From Acanthosepion esculentum (Eukaryota; Mollusca; Cephalopoda; Sepiida; Sepiidae), in the NCBI GenBank assembly GCA_964036315.1, contig OZ038510.1, forward strand, positions 85,676,073 through 85,740,072: a stretch of 64,000 bases of DNA. The letters are read 5' to 3'. Positions within the stretch are counted from its first letter, which is position 1, and each line of letters opens with the position of its first letter. Shown here one piece after another: positions 25,973-38,622 of this stretch. The translations under genes and the position numbers were made by a program. The notes under the pieces were generated by a model, which ran no database searches, was not told where the DNA came from, and was given only the letters and a program-made list of their open reading frames with translations.

Positions 25973-26185
25973 GATGTGCTCATCTAATGGATTAGAAGAG
26001 GAAGTCTATTGGTGTGCTCATCTAATGGATTAGAAGAGGAAGTCTCTATTCATGTGGTCATCTAATGGATTAAAAGGGGAAGTCTCTATTTATGTGGCCA
26101 TCTAATGGATTAGAAGAGGAAGTCTCTATTGATGTGGTCAGCTAATGGATGAGAAGAGGAAGACTATTGATGTGGTCATCTAATG
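25973..26185 (+). repeat. Partial third copy of the 1258-bp unit
   Basis: GTGTGCTCATC, TTAAAAGGGG and GTCAGCTAATGG follow in the same order as at 24833-25045. One substitution is visible (GAAGACTATTG near 26160 against GAAGTCTATTG). Shortly afterwards, near 26186-26240, the order passes into the 2275-bp pair. Confidence 0.7.
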
Positions 26186-28460
26186 GATTAGAAGACGAAG
26201 TCTCTATTGATGTGGTCATCTAATGGATTAGCAGAGGAAGTCTCTATTGATGTGGTCATCTAATGGATTAGAAGAGGAAGCCTCTATTGATGTGGTCATC
26301 TAATGGATGAGAAGAGGAAGTCTATTGATGTGTTCATCTAATGGATTAGAAGAAGAAGTCTCTATTGTTGTGGTCATCAAATGGATGAGAAAAGGAAGTC
26401 TCTATTGATGTGGCAATCTAATGGATGAGAAGAGGAAGTCTATTGATGTGGTCATCTAATGGATTAGAAGAGGAAGTCACTATTGATGTGGCCATCTAAT
26501 GGATGAGAAGAGGAAGTCTATTGATGTGGTCATCTAAAGGATTAGAAGAGGAAGTCTCTAGTGATGTGGCCATCTAATGGATTAGAAGAGGAGGTCTCTA
26601 TTGATGTGGTCATCGAATGGATGAGAAGAAGTATTCTATTGATGTGGTCATCTAATGGATTTGAAGAGGAAGTCTCTATAGATGTGGTCATCTAATGGAT
26701 TAGAAGAGGAAGTCTCTATTGATGTGGCCATCTAATAGATTAGAAGAGGAAGTCTCTATTGATGTGGCCATCTAATGGATTAGAAGACGAAGTCTATTGA
26801 TGTGGTCATCTAATGGATGAGAAGAGGAAGTCTATTGATGTGGTCATCTAATGGATTAGAAGAGGAAGTCTCTATTGATGTGGCCAACTAAGGGATTAGA
26901 AGAGGAAGTCTCTATTGATGTGGTCATCTAATGGATTAGAAGAGGAAGTCTATTGATGTGCTCATCTAATGGATTAGAAGAGGAAGTCTATTGGTGTGCT
27001 CATCTAATGGATTAGAAGAGGAAGTCGCTATTCATGTGGTCATCTAATGGATTAAAAGGGGAAGTCTCTATTTATGTGGCCATCTAATGGATTAGAAGAG
27101 GAAGTCTCTATTGATGTGGTCAGCTAATGGATGAGAAGAGGAAGTCTATTGATGTGGTCATCTAATGGATTAGAAGACGAAGTCTCTATTGATGTGGTCA
27201 TCTAATGGATTAGCAGAGGAAGTCTCTATTGATGTGGTCATCTAATGGATTAGAAGAGGAAGTCTCTATTGATGTGGTCATCTAATGGATGAGAAGAGGA
27301 AGTCTATTGATGTGGTCATCTAATGAATTAGAAGAAGAAGTCTCTATTGATGTGGTATCTAATGGATGAGAAAAGGAAGTCTCTATTGATGTGGCAATCT
27401 AATGGATGAGAAGAGTAAGTCTATTGATGTGGTCATCTAATGGATTAGAAGAGGAAGTCTCTATTGATGTGGCCATCTAATGGATGAGAAGAGGAAGTCT
27501 ATTGATGTGGTCATCTAAAGGATTAGAAGAGGGAGTCTCTATTGATGTGGCCATCTAATGGATTAGAAGAGGAGGTCTCTATTGATTTGGTCATCGAATG
27601 GATGAGAAGAGGTATTCTATTGATGTGGTCATCTAATGGATTAGAAGAGGAAGTCTCTATAGATGTGGTCATCTAATGGATTAGAAGAGGAAGTCTATAT
27701 TGATGTGGCCATCTAATAGATTAGAAGAGGAAGTCTCTATTGATGTGGTCATCTAATGGATGAGAAGAGGAAGTCTATTCATGTGGTCATCTAATGGATG
27801 AGAAGAGGAAGTCTATTGATGTGGCCATCTAATGGATGAGAAGAGGAAGTCTATTGTTGTGGTCATCTAATGTATTAGAAGAGGAAGTCTCTATTGATGT
27901 GGTCATCTAATGCATGAGAAGAGGAAGTCTATTGATGTGGTAATCTAATGGATTAGAAGAGGAAGTCTTTATTGATGTGGCCATCTAATGGATTAGAAGA
28001 GGAAGTCTATTGATGTGCTCATCTAATGGATGAGAAGAGGAAGTCTATTGATGTGGTCATCTAATGGATTAGAAGAGGAAGTCTCTATTGATGTGGTCAT
28101 CTAATGGATTAAAAGAGGAAGTCTCTATTTATGTGGCCATCTAATGGATTAGAAGAGGAAGTCTCTATTGATGTGGTCATCTAATGGATGAGAAGAGGAA
28201 GTCTATTGATGTGGTCATCTAATGGATTAGAAGAGGCAGTCTCTATTGATGTGGTCATCTAATGGATGAGAAGAGGAAGTCTATTGATGTGGTCATCTAA
28301 TGGATTAGAAAAGGAAGTCTCTATTGATGTGGTCATCTAATGGATTAGAAGAGGAAGTCTCTATTGATGTGGCCATCTAATGGATGAGAAGAGGAAGTCT
28401 ATTGATGTGGTCATCTAAAGGATTAGAAGAGGAAGTCTCTAGTGATGTGGCCATCTAATG
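26186..28460 (+). repeat. 2275-bp tandem duplication, copy 1
   Basis: Five markers recur exactly 2275 bp later: GAAGACGAAG 26196 to 28471, ATCAAATGG 26374 to 28649, CCAACTAAGGG 26885 to 29160, the shortened GTGGTATCTAATGG unit 27351 to 29626, and GAGGCAGTC 28236 to 30511. The constant offset means no net indel across the copy. Single-base differences seen are TTGTTGTGG near 26367, GTCGCTATT near 27026, GAGTAAGTC near 27414 and GTCTATATTG near 27697, all changed in this copy relative to the next. Confidence 0.82.
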
Positions 28461-30735
28461 GATTAGAAGACGAAGTCTCTATTGATGTGGTCATCTAATG
28501 GATTAGCAGAGGAAGTCTCTATTGATGTGGTCATCTAATGGATTAGAAGAGGAAGCCTCTATTGATGTGGTCATCTAATGGATGAGAAGAGGAAGTCTAT
28601 TGATGTGTTCATCTAATGGATTAGAAGAAGAAGTCTCTATTGATGTGGTCATCAAATGGATGAGAAAAGGAAGTCTCTATTGATGTGGCAATCTAATGGA
28701 TGAGAAGAGGAAGTCTATTGATGTGGTCATCTAATGGATTAGAAGAGGAAGTCACTATTGATGTGGCCATCTAATGGATGAGAAGAGGAAGTCTATTGAT
28801 GTGGTCATCTAAAGGATTAGAAGAGGAAGTCTCTAGTGATGTGGCCATCTAATGGATTAGAAGAGGAGGTCTCTATTGATGTGGTCATCGAATGGATGAG
28901 AAGAAGTATTCTATTGATGTGGTCATCTAATGGATTTGAAGAGGAAGTCTCTATAGATGTGGTCATCTAATGGATTAGAAGAGGAAGTCTCTATTGATGT
29001 GGCCATCTAATAGATTAGAAGAGGAAGTCTCTATTGATGTGGCCATCTAATGGATTAGAAGACGAAGTCTATTGATGTGGTCATCTAATGGATGAGAAGA
29101 GGAAGTCTATTGATGTGGTCATCTAATGGATTAGAAGAGGAAGTCTCTATTGATGTGGCCAACTAAGGGATTAGAAGAGGAAGTCTCTATTGATGTGGTC
29201 ATCTAATGGATTAGAAGAGGAAGTCTATTGATGTGCTCATCTAATGGATTAGAAGAGGAAGTCTATTGGTGTGCTCATCTAATGGATTAGAAGAGGAAGT
29301 CTCTATTCATGTGGTCATCTAATGGATTAAAAGGGGAAGTCTCTATTTATGTGGCCATCTAATGGATTAGAAGAGGAAGTCTCTATTGATGTGGTCAGCT
29401 AATGGATGAGAAGAGGAAGTCTATTGATGTGGTCATCTAATGGATTAGAAGACGAAGTCTCTATTGATGTGGTCATCTAATGGATTAGCAGAGGAAGTCT
29501 CTATTGATGTGGTCATCTAATGGATTAGAAGAGGAAGTCTCTATTGATGTGGTCATCTAATGGATGAGAAGAGGAAGTCTATTGATGTGGTCATCTAATG
29601 AATTAGAAGAAGAAGTCTCTATTGATGTGGTATCTAATGGATGAGAAAAGGAAGTCTCTATTGATGTGGCAATCTAATGGATGAGAAGAGGAAGTCTATT
29701 GATGTGGTCATCTAATGGATTAGAAGAGGAAGTCTCTATTGATGTGGCCATCTAATGGATGAGAAGAGGAAGTCTATTGATGTGGTCATCTAAAGGATTA
29801 GAAGAGGGAGTCTCTATTGATGTGGCCATCTAATGGATTAGAAGAGGAGGTCTCTATTGATTTGGTCATCGAATGGATGAGAAGAGGTATTCTATTGATG
29901 TGGTCATCTAATGGATTAGAAGAGGAAGTCTCTATAGATGTGGTCATCTAATGGATTAGAAGAGGAAGTCTCTATTGATGTGGCCATCTAATAGATTAGA
30001 AGAGGAAGTCTCTATTGATGTGGTCATCTAATGGATGAGAAGAGGAAGTCTATTCATGTGGTCATCTAATGGATGAGAAGAGGAAGTCTATTGATGTGGC
30101 CATCTAATGGATGAGAAGAGGAAGTCTATTGTTGTGGTCATCTAATGTATTAGAAGAGGAAGTCTCTATTGATGTGGTCATCTAATGCATGAGAAGAGGA
30201 AGTCTATTGATGTGGTAATCTAATGGATTAGAAGAGGAAGTCTTTATTGATGTGGCCATCTAATGGATTAGAAGAGGAAGTCTATTGATGTGCTCATCTA
30301 ATGGATGAGAAGAGGAAGTCTATTGATGTGGTCATCTAATGGATTAGAAGAGGAAGTCTCTATTGATGTGGTCATCTAATGGATTAAAAGAGGAAGTCTC
30401 TATTTATGTGGCCATCTAATGGATTAGAAGAGGAAGTCTCTATTGATGTGGTCATCTAATGGATGAGAAGAGGAAGTCTATTGATGTGGTCATCTAATGG
30501 ATTAGAAGAGGCAGTCTCTATTGATGTGGTCATCTAATGGATGAGAAGAGGAAGTCTATTGATGTGGTCATCTAATGGATTAGAAAAGGAAGTCTCTATT
30601 GATGTGGTCATCTAATGGATTAGAAGAGGAAGTCTCTATTGATGTGGCCATCTAATGGATGAGAAGAGGAAGTCTATTGATGTGGTCATCTAAAGGATTA
30701 GAAGAGGAAGTCTCTAGTGATGTGGCCATCTAATG
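28461..30735 (+). repeat. 2275-bp tandem duplication, copy 2
   Basis: This has the same monomer order as the preceding segment with only a handful of substitutions. It carries the consensus base at the four sites where copy 1 is unusual. It ends near 30740, where GAAGAAGAGGTCTC replaces GAAGACGAAG. The GTGGTATCTAATGG unit (two bases shorter than usual) at 29626 is a useful landmark for the whole 27-36 kb region. Confidence 0.82.
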
Positions 30736-31000
30736 GATTAGAAGAAGAGGTCTCTATTGATGTGGTCATCGAATGGATGAGAAGAGGTATTCTATTGATG
30801 TGGTCATCTAATGGATTTGAAGAGGAAGTCTCTATAGATGTGGTCATCTAATGGATTAGAAGAGGAAGTCTCTATTGATGTGGCCATCTAATAGATTAGA
30901 AGAGGAAGTCTCTATTGATGTGGCCATCTAATGGATTAGAAGACGAAGTCTATTGATGTGGTCATCTAATGGATGAGAAGAGGAAGTCTATTGATGTGGT
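30736..31000 (+). repeat. Linking satellite segment
   Basis: The order GAAGAAGAGGTC, CATCGAATGG, GGTATTCTATTG, GGATTTGAAG, CTAATAGATTAG, GAAGACGAAG leads into CCAACTAAGGG at 31041. The stretch matches 34440-34690 at an offset of 3695 bp. The offset then becomes 3811 bp because the later copy has three extra monomers (116 bp) near 34735-34850. Confidence 0.72.
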
Positions 31001-34000
31001 CATCTAATGGATTAGAAGAGGAAGTCTCTATTGATGTGGCCAACTAAGGGATTAGAAGAGGAAGTCTCTATTGATGTGGTCATCTAATGGATTAGAAGAG
31101 GAAGTCTATTGATGTGCTCATCTAATGGATTAGAAGAGGAAGTCTATTGGTGTGCTCATCTAATGGATTAGAAGAGGAAGTCTCTATTCATGTGGTCATC
31201 TAATGGATTAAAAGGGGAAGTCTCTATTTATGTGGCCATCTAATGGATTAGAAGAGGAAGTCTCTATTGATGTGGTCAGCTAATGGATGAGAAGAGGAAG
31301 TCTATTGATGTGGTCATCTAATGGATTAGAAGACGAAGTCTCTATTGATGTGGTCATCTAATGGATTAGCAGAGGAAGTCTCTATTGATGTGGTCATCTA
31401 ATGGATTAGAAGAGGAAGTCTCTATTGATGTGGTCATCTAATGGATGAGAAGAGGAAGTCTCTATTCATGTGGTCATCTAATGGATTAAAAGGGGAAGTC
31501 TCTATTTATGTGGCCATCTAATGGATTAGAAGAGGAAGTCTCTATTGATGTGGTCAGCTAATGGATGAGAAGAGGAAGTCTATTGATGTGGTCATCTAAT
31601 GGATTAGAAGACGAAGTCTCTATTGATGTGGTCATCTAATGGATTAGCAGAGGAAGTCTCTATTGATGTGGTCATCTAATGGATTAGAAGAGGAAGTCTC
31701 TATTGATGTGGTCATCTAATGGATGAGAAGAGGAAGTCTATTGATGTGGTCATCTAATGAATTAGAAGAAGAAGTCTCTATTGATGTGGTATCTAATGGA
31801 TGAGAAAAGGAAGTCTCTATTGATGTGGCAATCTAATGGATGAGAAGAGGAAGTCTATTGATGTGGTCATCTAATGGATTAGAAGAGGAAGTCTCTATTG
31901 ATGTGGCCATCTAATGGATGAGAAGAGGAAGTCTATTGATGTGGTCATCTAAAGGATTAGAAGAGGGAGTCTCTATTGATGTGGCCATCTAATGGATTAG
32001 AAGAGGAGGTCTCTATTGATTTGGTCATCGAATGGATGAGAAGAGGTATTCTATTGATGTGGTCATCTAATGGATTAGAAGAGGAAGTCTCTATAGATGT
32101 GGTCATCTAATGGATTAGAAGAGGAAGTCTCTATTGATGTGGCCATCTAATAGATTAGAAGAGGAAGTCTCTATTGATGTGGTCATCTAATGGATGAGAA
32201 GAGGAAGTCTATTCATGTGGTCATCTAATGGATGAGAAGAGGAAGTCTATTGATGTGGCCATCTAATGGATGAGAAGAGGAAGTCTATTGTTGTGGTCAT
32301 CTAATGTATTAGAAGAGGAAGTCTCTATTGATGTGGTCATCTAATGCATGAGAAGAGGAAGTCTATTGATGTGGTAATCTAATGGATTAGAAGAGGAAGT
32401 CTTTATTGATGTGGCCATCTAATGGATTAGAAGAGGAAGTCTATTGATGTGCTCATCTAATGGATGAGAAGAGGAAGTCTATTGATGTGGTCATCTAATG
32501 GATTAGAAGAGGAAGTCTCTATTGATGTGGTCATCTAATGGATTAAAAGAGGAAGTCTCTATTTATGTGGCCATCTAATGGATTAGAAGAGGAAGTCTCT
32601 ATTGATGTGGTCATCTAATGGATGAGAAGAGGAAGTCTATTGATGTGGTCATCTAATGGATTAGAAGAGGCAGTCTCTATTGATGTGGTCATCTAATGGA
32701 TGAGAAGAGGAAGTCTATTGATGTGGTCATCTAATGGATTAGAAAAGGAAGTCTCTATTGATGTGGTCATCTAATGGATTAGAAGAGGAAGTCTCTATTG
32801 ATGTGGCCATCTAATGGATGAGAAGAGGAAGTCTATTGATGTGGTCATCTAAAGGATTAGAAGAGGAAGTCTCTAGTGATGTGGCCATCTAATGGATTAG
32901 AAGACGAAGTCTCTATTGATGTGGTCATCTAATGGATTAGCAGAGGAAGTCTCTATTGATGTGGTCATCTAATGGATTAGAAGAGGAAGCCTCTATTGAT
33001 GTGGTCATCTAATGGATGAGAAGAGGAAGTCTATTGATGTGTTCATCTAATGGATTAGAAGAAGAAGTCTCTATTGATGTGGTCATCAAATGGATGAGAA
33101 AAGGAAGTCTCTATTGATGTGGCAATCTAATGGATGAGAAGAGGAAGTCTATTGATGTGGTCATCTAATGGATTAGAAGAGGAAGTCACTATTGATGTGG
33201 CCATCTAATGGATGAGAAGAGGAAGTCTATTGATGTGGTCATCTAAAGGATTAGAAGAGGAAGTCTCTAGTGATGTGGCCATCTAATGGATTAGAAGAGG
33301 AGGTCTCTATTGATGTGGTCATCGAATGGATGAGAAGAAGTATTCTATTGATGTGGTCATCTAATGGATTTGAAGAGGAAGTCTCTATAGATGTGGTCAT
33401 CTAATGGATTAGAAGAGGAAGTCTCTATTGATGTGGCCATCTAATAGATTAGAAGAGGAAGTCTCTATTGATGTGGCCATCTAATGGATTAGAAGACGAA
33501 GTCTATTGATGTGGTCATCTAATGGATGAGAAGAGGAAGTCTATTGATGTGGTCATCTAATGGATTAGAAGAGGAAGTCTCTATTGATGTGGCCAACTAA
33601 GGGATTAGAAGAGGAAGTCTCTATTGATGTGGTCATCTAATGGATTAGAAGAGGAAGTCTATTGATGTGCTCATCTAATAGATTAGAAGAGGAAGTCTAT
33701 TGGTGTGCTCATCTAATGGATTAGAAGAGGAAGTCTCTATTCATGTGGTCATCTAATGGATTAAAAGGGGAAGTCTCTATTTATGTGGCCATCTAATGGA
33801 TTAGAAGAGGAAGTCTCTATTGATGTGGTCAGCTAATGGATGAGAAGAGGAAGTCTATTGATGTGGTCATCTAATGGATTAGAAGACGAAGTCTCTATTG
33901 ATGTGGTCATCTAATGGATTAGCAGAGGAAGTCTCTATTGATGTGGTCATCTAATGGATTAGAAGAGGAAGTCTCTATTGATGTGGTCATCTAATGGATG

Positions 34001-34811
34001 AGAAGAGGAAGTCTCTATTCATGTGGTCATCTAATGGATTAAAAGGGGAAGTCTCTATTTATGTGGCCATCTAATGGATTAAAAGAGGAAGTCTCTATTT
34101 ATGTGGCCATCTAATGGATTAGAAGAGGAAGTCTCTATTGATGTGGTCATCTAATGGATGAGAAGAGGAAGTCTATTGATGTGGTCATCTAATGGATTAG
34201 AAGAGGCAGTCTCTATTGATGTGGTCATCTAATGGATGAGAAGAGGAAGTCTATTGATGTGGTCATCTAATGGATTAGAAAAGGAAGTCTCTATTGATGT
34301 GGTCATCTAATGGATTAGAAGAGGAAGTCTCTATTGATGTGGCCATCTAATGGATGAGAAGAGGAAGTCTATTGATGTGGTCATCTAAAGGATTAGAAGA
34401 GGAAGTCTCTAGTGATGTGGCCATCTAATGGATTAGAAGAAGAGGTCTCTATTGATGTGGTCATCGAATGGATGAGAAGAGGTATTCTATTGATGTGGTC
34501 ATCTAATGGATTTGAAGAGGAAGTCTCTATAGATGTGGTCATCTAATGGATTAGAAGAGGAAGTCTCTATTGATGTGGCCATCTAATAGATTAGAAGAGG
34601 AAGTCTCTATTGATGTGGCCATCTAATGGATTAGAAGACGAAGTCTATTGATGTGGTCATCTAATGGATGAGAAGAGGAAGTCTATTGATGTGGTCATCT
34701 AATGGATTAGAAGAGGAAGTCTCTATTGATGTGGTCATCTAATGGATGAGAAGTGGATGTCTATTGATGTGGTCATCTAATGGATGAGAAGAGGAAGTCT
34801 ATTGATGTGAT
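31001..34811 (+). repeat. 3811-bp higher-order unit, copy 1
   Basis: Six markers recur exactly 3811 bp later: CCAACTAAGGG 31041 to 34852, TTCATGTGG after a B unit 31467 to 35278, GTGGTATCTAATGG 31785 to 35596, GAAGACGAAG 32905 to 36716, GTCACTATTG 33185 to 36996, and CCAACTAAGGG 33594 to 37405. The unit contains two related halves, each beginning with a CCAACTAAGGG monomer (2553 bp and 1258 bp apart), so it is itself a composite. Confidence 0.83.
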
Positions 34812-37800
34812 CATCTAATGGATTAGAAGAGGAAGTCTCTATTGATGTGGCCAACTAAGGGATTAGAAGAGGAAGTCTCTATTGATGTGGTCATCTAATG
34901 GATTAGAAGAGGAAGTCTATTGATGTGCTCATCTAATGGATTAGAAGAGGAAGTCTATTGGTGTGCTCATCTAATGGATTAGAAGAGGAAGTCTCTATTC
35001 ATGTGGTCATCTAATGGATTAAAAGGGGAAGTCTCTATTTATGTGGCCATCTAATGGATTAGAAGAGGAAGTCTCTATTGATGTGGTCAGCTAATGGATG
35101 AGAAGAGGAAGTCTATTGATGTGGTCATCTAATGGATTAGAAGACGAAGTCTCTATTGATGTGGTCATCTAATGGATTAGCAGAGGAAGTCTCTATTGAT
35201 GTGGTCATCTAATGGATTAGAAGAGGAAGTCTCTATTGATGTGGTCATCTAATGGATGAGAAGAGGAAGTCTCTATTCATGTGGTCATCTAATGGATTAA
35301 AAGGGGAAGTCTCTATTTATGTGGCCATCTAATGGATTAGAAGAGGAAGTCTCTATTGATGTGGTCAGCTAATGGATGAGAAGAGGAAGTCTATTGATGT
35401 GGTCATCTAATGGATTAGAAGACGAAGTCTCTATTGATGTGGTCATCTAATGGATTAGCAGAGGAAGTCTCTATTGATGTGGTCATCTAATGGATTAGAA
35501 GAGGAAGTCTCTATTGATGTGGTCATCTAATGGATGAGAAGAGGAAGTCTATTGATGTGGTCATCTAATGAATTAGAAGAAGAAGTCTCTATTGATGTGG
35601 TATCTAATGGATGAGAAAAGGAAGTCTCTATTGATGTGGCAATCTAATGGATGAGAAGAGGAAGTCTATTGATGTGGTCATCTAATGGATTAGAAGAGGA
35701 AGTCTCTATTGATGTGGCCATCTAATGGATGAGAAGAGGAAGTCTATTGATGTGGTCATCTAAAGGATTAGAAGAGGGAGTCTCTATTGATGTGGCCATC
35801 TAATGGATTAGAAGAGGAGGTCTCTATTGATTTGGTCATCGAATGGATGAGAAGAGGTATTCTATTGATGTGGTCATCTAATGGATTAGAAGAGGAAGTC
35901 TCTATAGATGTGGTCATCTAATGGATTAGAAGAGGAATTCTCTATTGATGTGGCCATCTAATAGATTAGAAGAGGAAGTCTCTATTGATGTGGTCATCTA
36001 ATGGATGAGAAGAGGAAGTCTATTCATGTGGTCATCTAATGGATGAGAAGAGGAAGTCTATTGATGTGGCCATCTAATGGATGAGAAGAGGAAGTCTATT
36101 GTTGTGGTCATCTAATGTATTAGAAGAGGAAGTCTCTATTGATGTGGTCATCTAATGCATGAGAAGAGGAAGTCTATTGATGTGGTAATCTAATGGATTA
36201 GAAGAGGAAGTCTTTATTGATGTGGCCATCTAATGGATTAGAAGAGGAAGTCTATTGATGTGCTCATCTAATGGATGAGAAGAGGAAGTCTATTGATGTG
36301 GTCATCTAATGGATTAGAAGAGGAAGTCTCTATTGATGTGGTCATCTAATGGATTAAAAGAGGAAGTCTCTATTTATGTGGCCATCTAATGGATTAGAAG
36401 AGGAAGTCTCTATTGATGTGGTCATCTAATGGATGAGAAGAGGAAGTCTATTGATGTGGTCATCTAATGGATTAGAAGAGGCAGTCTCTATTGATGTGGT
36501 CATCTAATGGATGAGAAGAGGAAGTCTATTGATGTGGTCATCTAATGGATTAGAAAAGGAAGTCTCTATTGATGTGGTCATCTAATGGATTAGAAGAGGA
36601 AGTCTCTATTGATGTGGCCATCTAATGGATGAGAAGAGGAAGTCTATTGATGTGGTCATCTAAAGGATTAGAAGAGGAAGTCTCTAGTGATGTGGCCATC
36701 TAATGGATTAGAAGACGAAGTCTCTATTGATGTGGTCATCTAATGGATTAGCAGAGGAAGTCTCTATTGATGTGGTCATCTAATGGATTAGAAGAGGAAG
36801 CCTCTATTGATGTGGTCATCTAATGGATGAGAAGAGGAAGTCTATTGATGTGTTCATCTAATGGATTAGAAGAAGAAGTCTCTATTGATGTGGTCATCAA
36901 ATGGATGAGAAAAGGAAGTCTCTATTGATGTGGCAATCTAATGGATGAGAAGAGGAAGTCTATTGATGTGGTCATCTAATGGATTAGAAGAGGAAGTCAC
37001 TATTGATGTGGCCATCTAATGGATGAGAAGAGGAAGTCTATTGATGTGGTCATCTAAAGGATTAGAAGAGGAAGTCTCTAGTGATGTGGCCATCTAATGG
37101 ATTAGAAGAGGAGGTCTCTATTGATGTGGTCATCGAATGGATGAGAAGAAGTATTCTATTGATGTGGTCATCTAATGGATTTGAAGAGGAAGTCTCTATA
37201 GATGTGGTCATCTAATGGATTAGAAGAGGAAGTCTCTATTGATGTGGCCATCTAATAGATTAGAAGAGGAAGTCTCTATTGATGTGGCCATCTAATGGAT
37301 TAGAAGACGAAGTCTATTGATGTGGTCATCTAATGGATGAGAAGAGGAAGTCTATTGATGTGGTCATCTAATGGATTAGAAGAGGAAGTCTCTATTGATG
37401 TGGCCAACTAAGGGATTAGAAGAGGAAGTCTCTATTGATGTGGTCATCTAATGGATTAGAAGAGGAAGTCTATTGATGTGCTCATCTAATGGATTAGAAG
37501 AGGAAGTCTATTGGTGTGCTCATCTAATGGATTAGAAGAGGAAGTCTCTATTCATGTGGTCATCTAATGGATTAAAAGGGGAAGTCTCTATTTATGTGGC
37601 CATCTAATGGATTAGAAGAGGAAGTCTCTATTGATGTGGTCAGCTAATGGATGAGAAGAGGAAGTCTATTGATGTGGTCATCTAATGGATTAGAAGACGA
37701 AGTCTCTATTGATGTGGTCATCTAATGGATTAGCAGAGGAAGTCTCTATTGATGTGGTCATCTAATGGATTAGAAGAGGAAGTCTCTATTGATGTGGTCA

Positions 37801-38622
37801 TCTAATGGATGAGAAGAGGAAGTCTCTATTCATGTGGTCATCTAATGGATTAAAAGGGGAAGTCTCTATTTATGTGGCCATCTAATGGATTAAAAGAGGA
37901 AGTCTCTATTTATGTGGCCATCTAATGGATTAGAAGAGGAAGTCTCTATTGATGTGGTCATCTAATGGATGAGAAGAGGAAGTCTATTGATGTGGTCATC
38001 TAATGGATTAGAAGAGGCAGTCTCTATTGATGTGGTCATCTAATGGATGAGAAGAGGAAGTCTATTGATGTGGTCATCTAATGGATTAGAAAAGGAAGTC
38101 TCTATTGATGTGGTCATCTAATGGATTAGAAGAGGAAGTCTCTATTGATGTGGCCATCTAATGGATGAGAAGAGGAAGTCTATTGATGTGGTCATCTAAA
38201 GGATTAGAAGAGGAAGTCTCTAGTGATGTGGCCATCTAATGGATTAGAAGAAGAGGTCTCTATTGATGTGGTCATCGAATGGATGAGAAGAGGTATTCTA
38301 TTGATGTGGTCATCTAATGGATTTGAAGAGGAAGTCTCTATAGATGTGGTCATCTAATGGATTAGAAGAGGAAGTCTCTATTGATGTGGCCATCTAATAG
38401 ATTAGAAGAGGAAGTCTCTATTGATGTGGCCATCTAATGGATTAGAAGACGAAGTCTATTGATGTGGTCATCTAATGGATGAGAAGAGGAAGTCTATTGA
38501 TGTGGTCATCTAATGGATTAGAAGAGGAAGTCTCTATTGATGTGGTCATCTAATGGATGAGAAGTGGATGTCTATTGATGTGGTCATCTAATGGATGAGA
38601 AGAGGAAGTCTATTGATGTGAT
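34812..38622 (+). repeat. 3811-bp higher-order unit, copy 2
   Basis: This repeats 31001-34811 throughout without net indel, and its last 1.4 kb is also the first part of the 4586-bp duplication. Near 34753 and 38564 a unit GAAGTGGATGTC stands in both copies, 3811 bp apart, while the place before 31001 lacks it. After the unit, the CCAACTAAGGG marker appears as CCATCTAAGGG at 38663. That change is shared with 43249 only. Confidence 0.82.
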
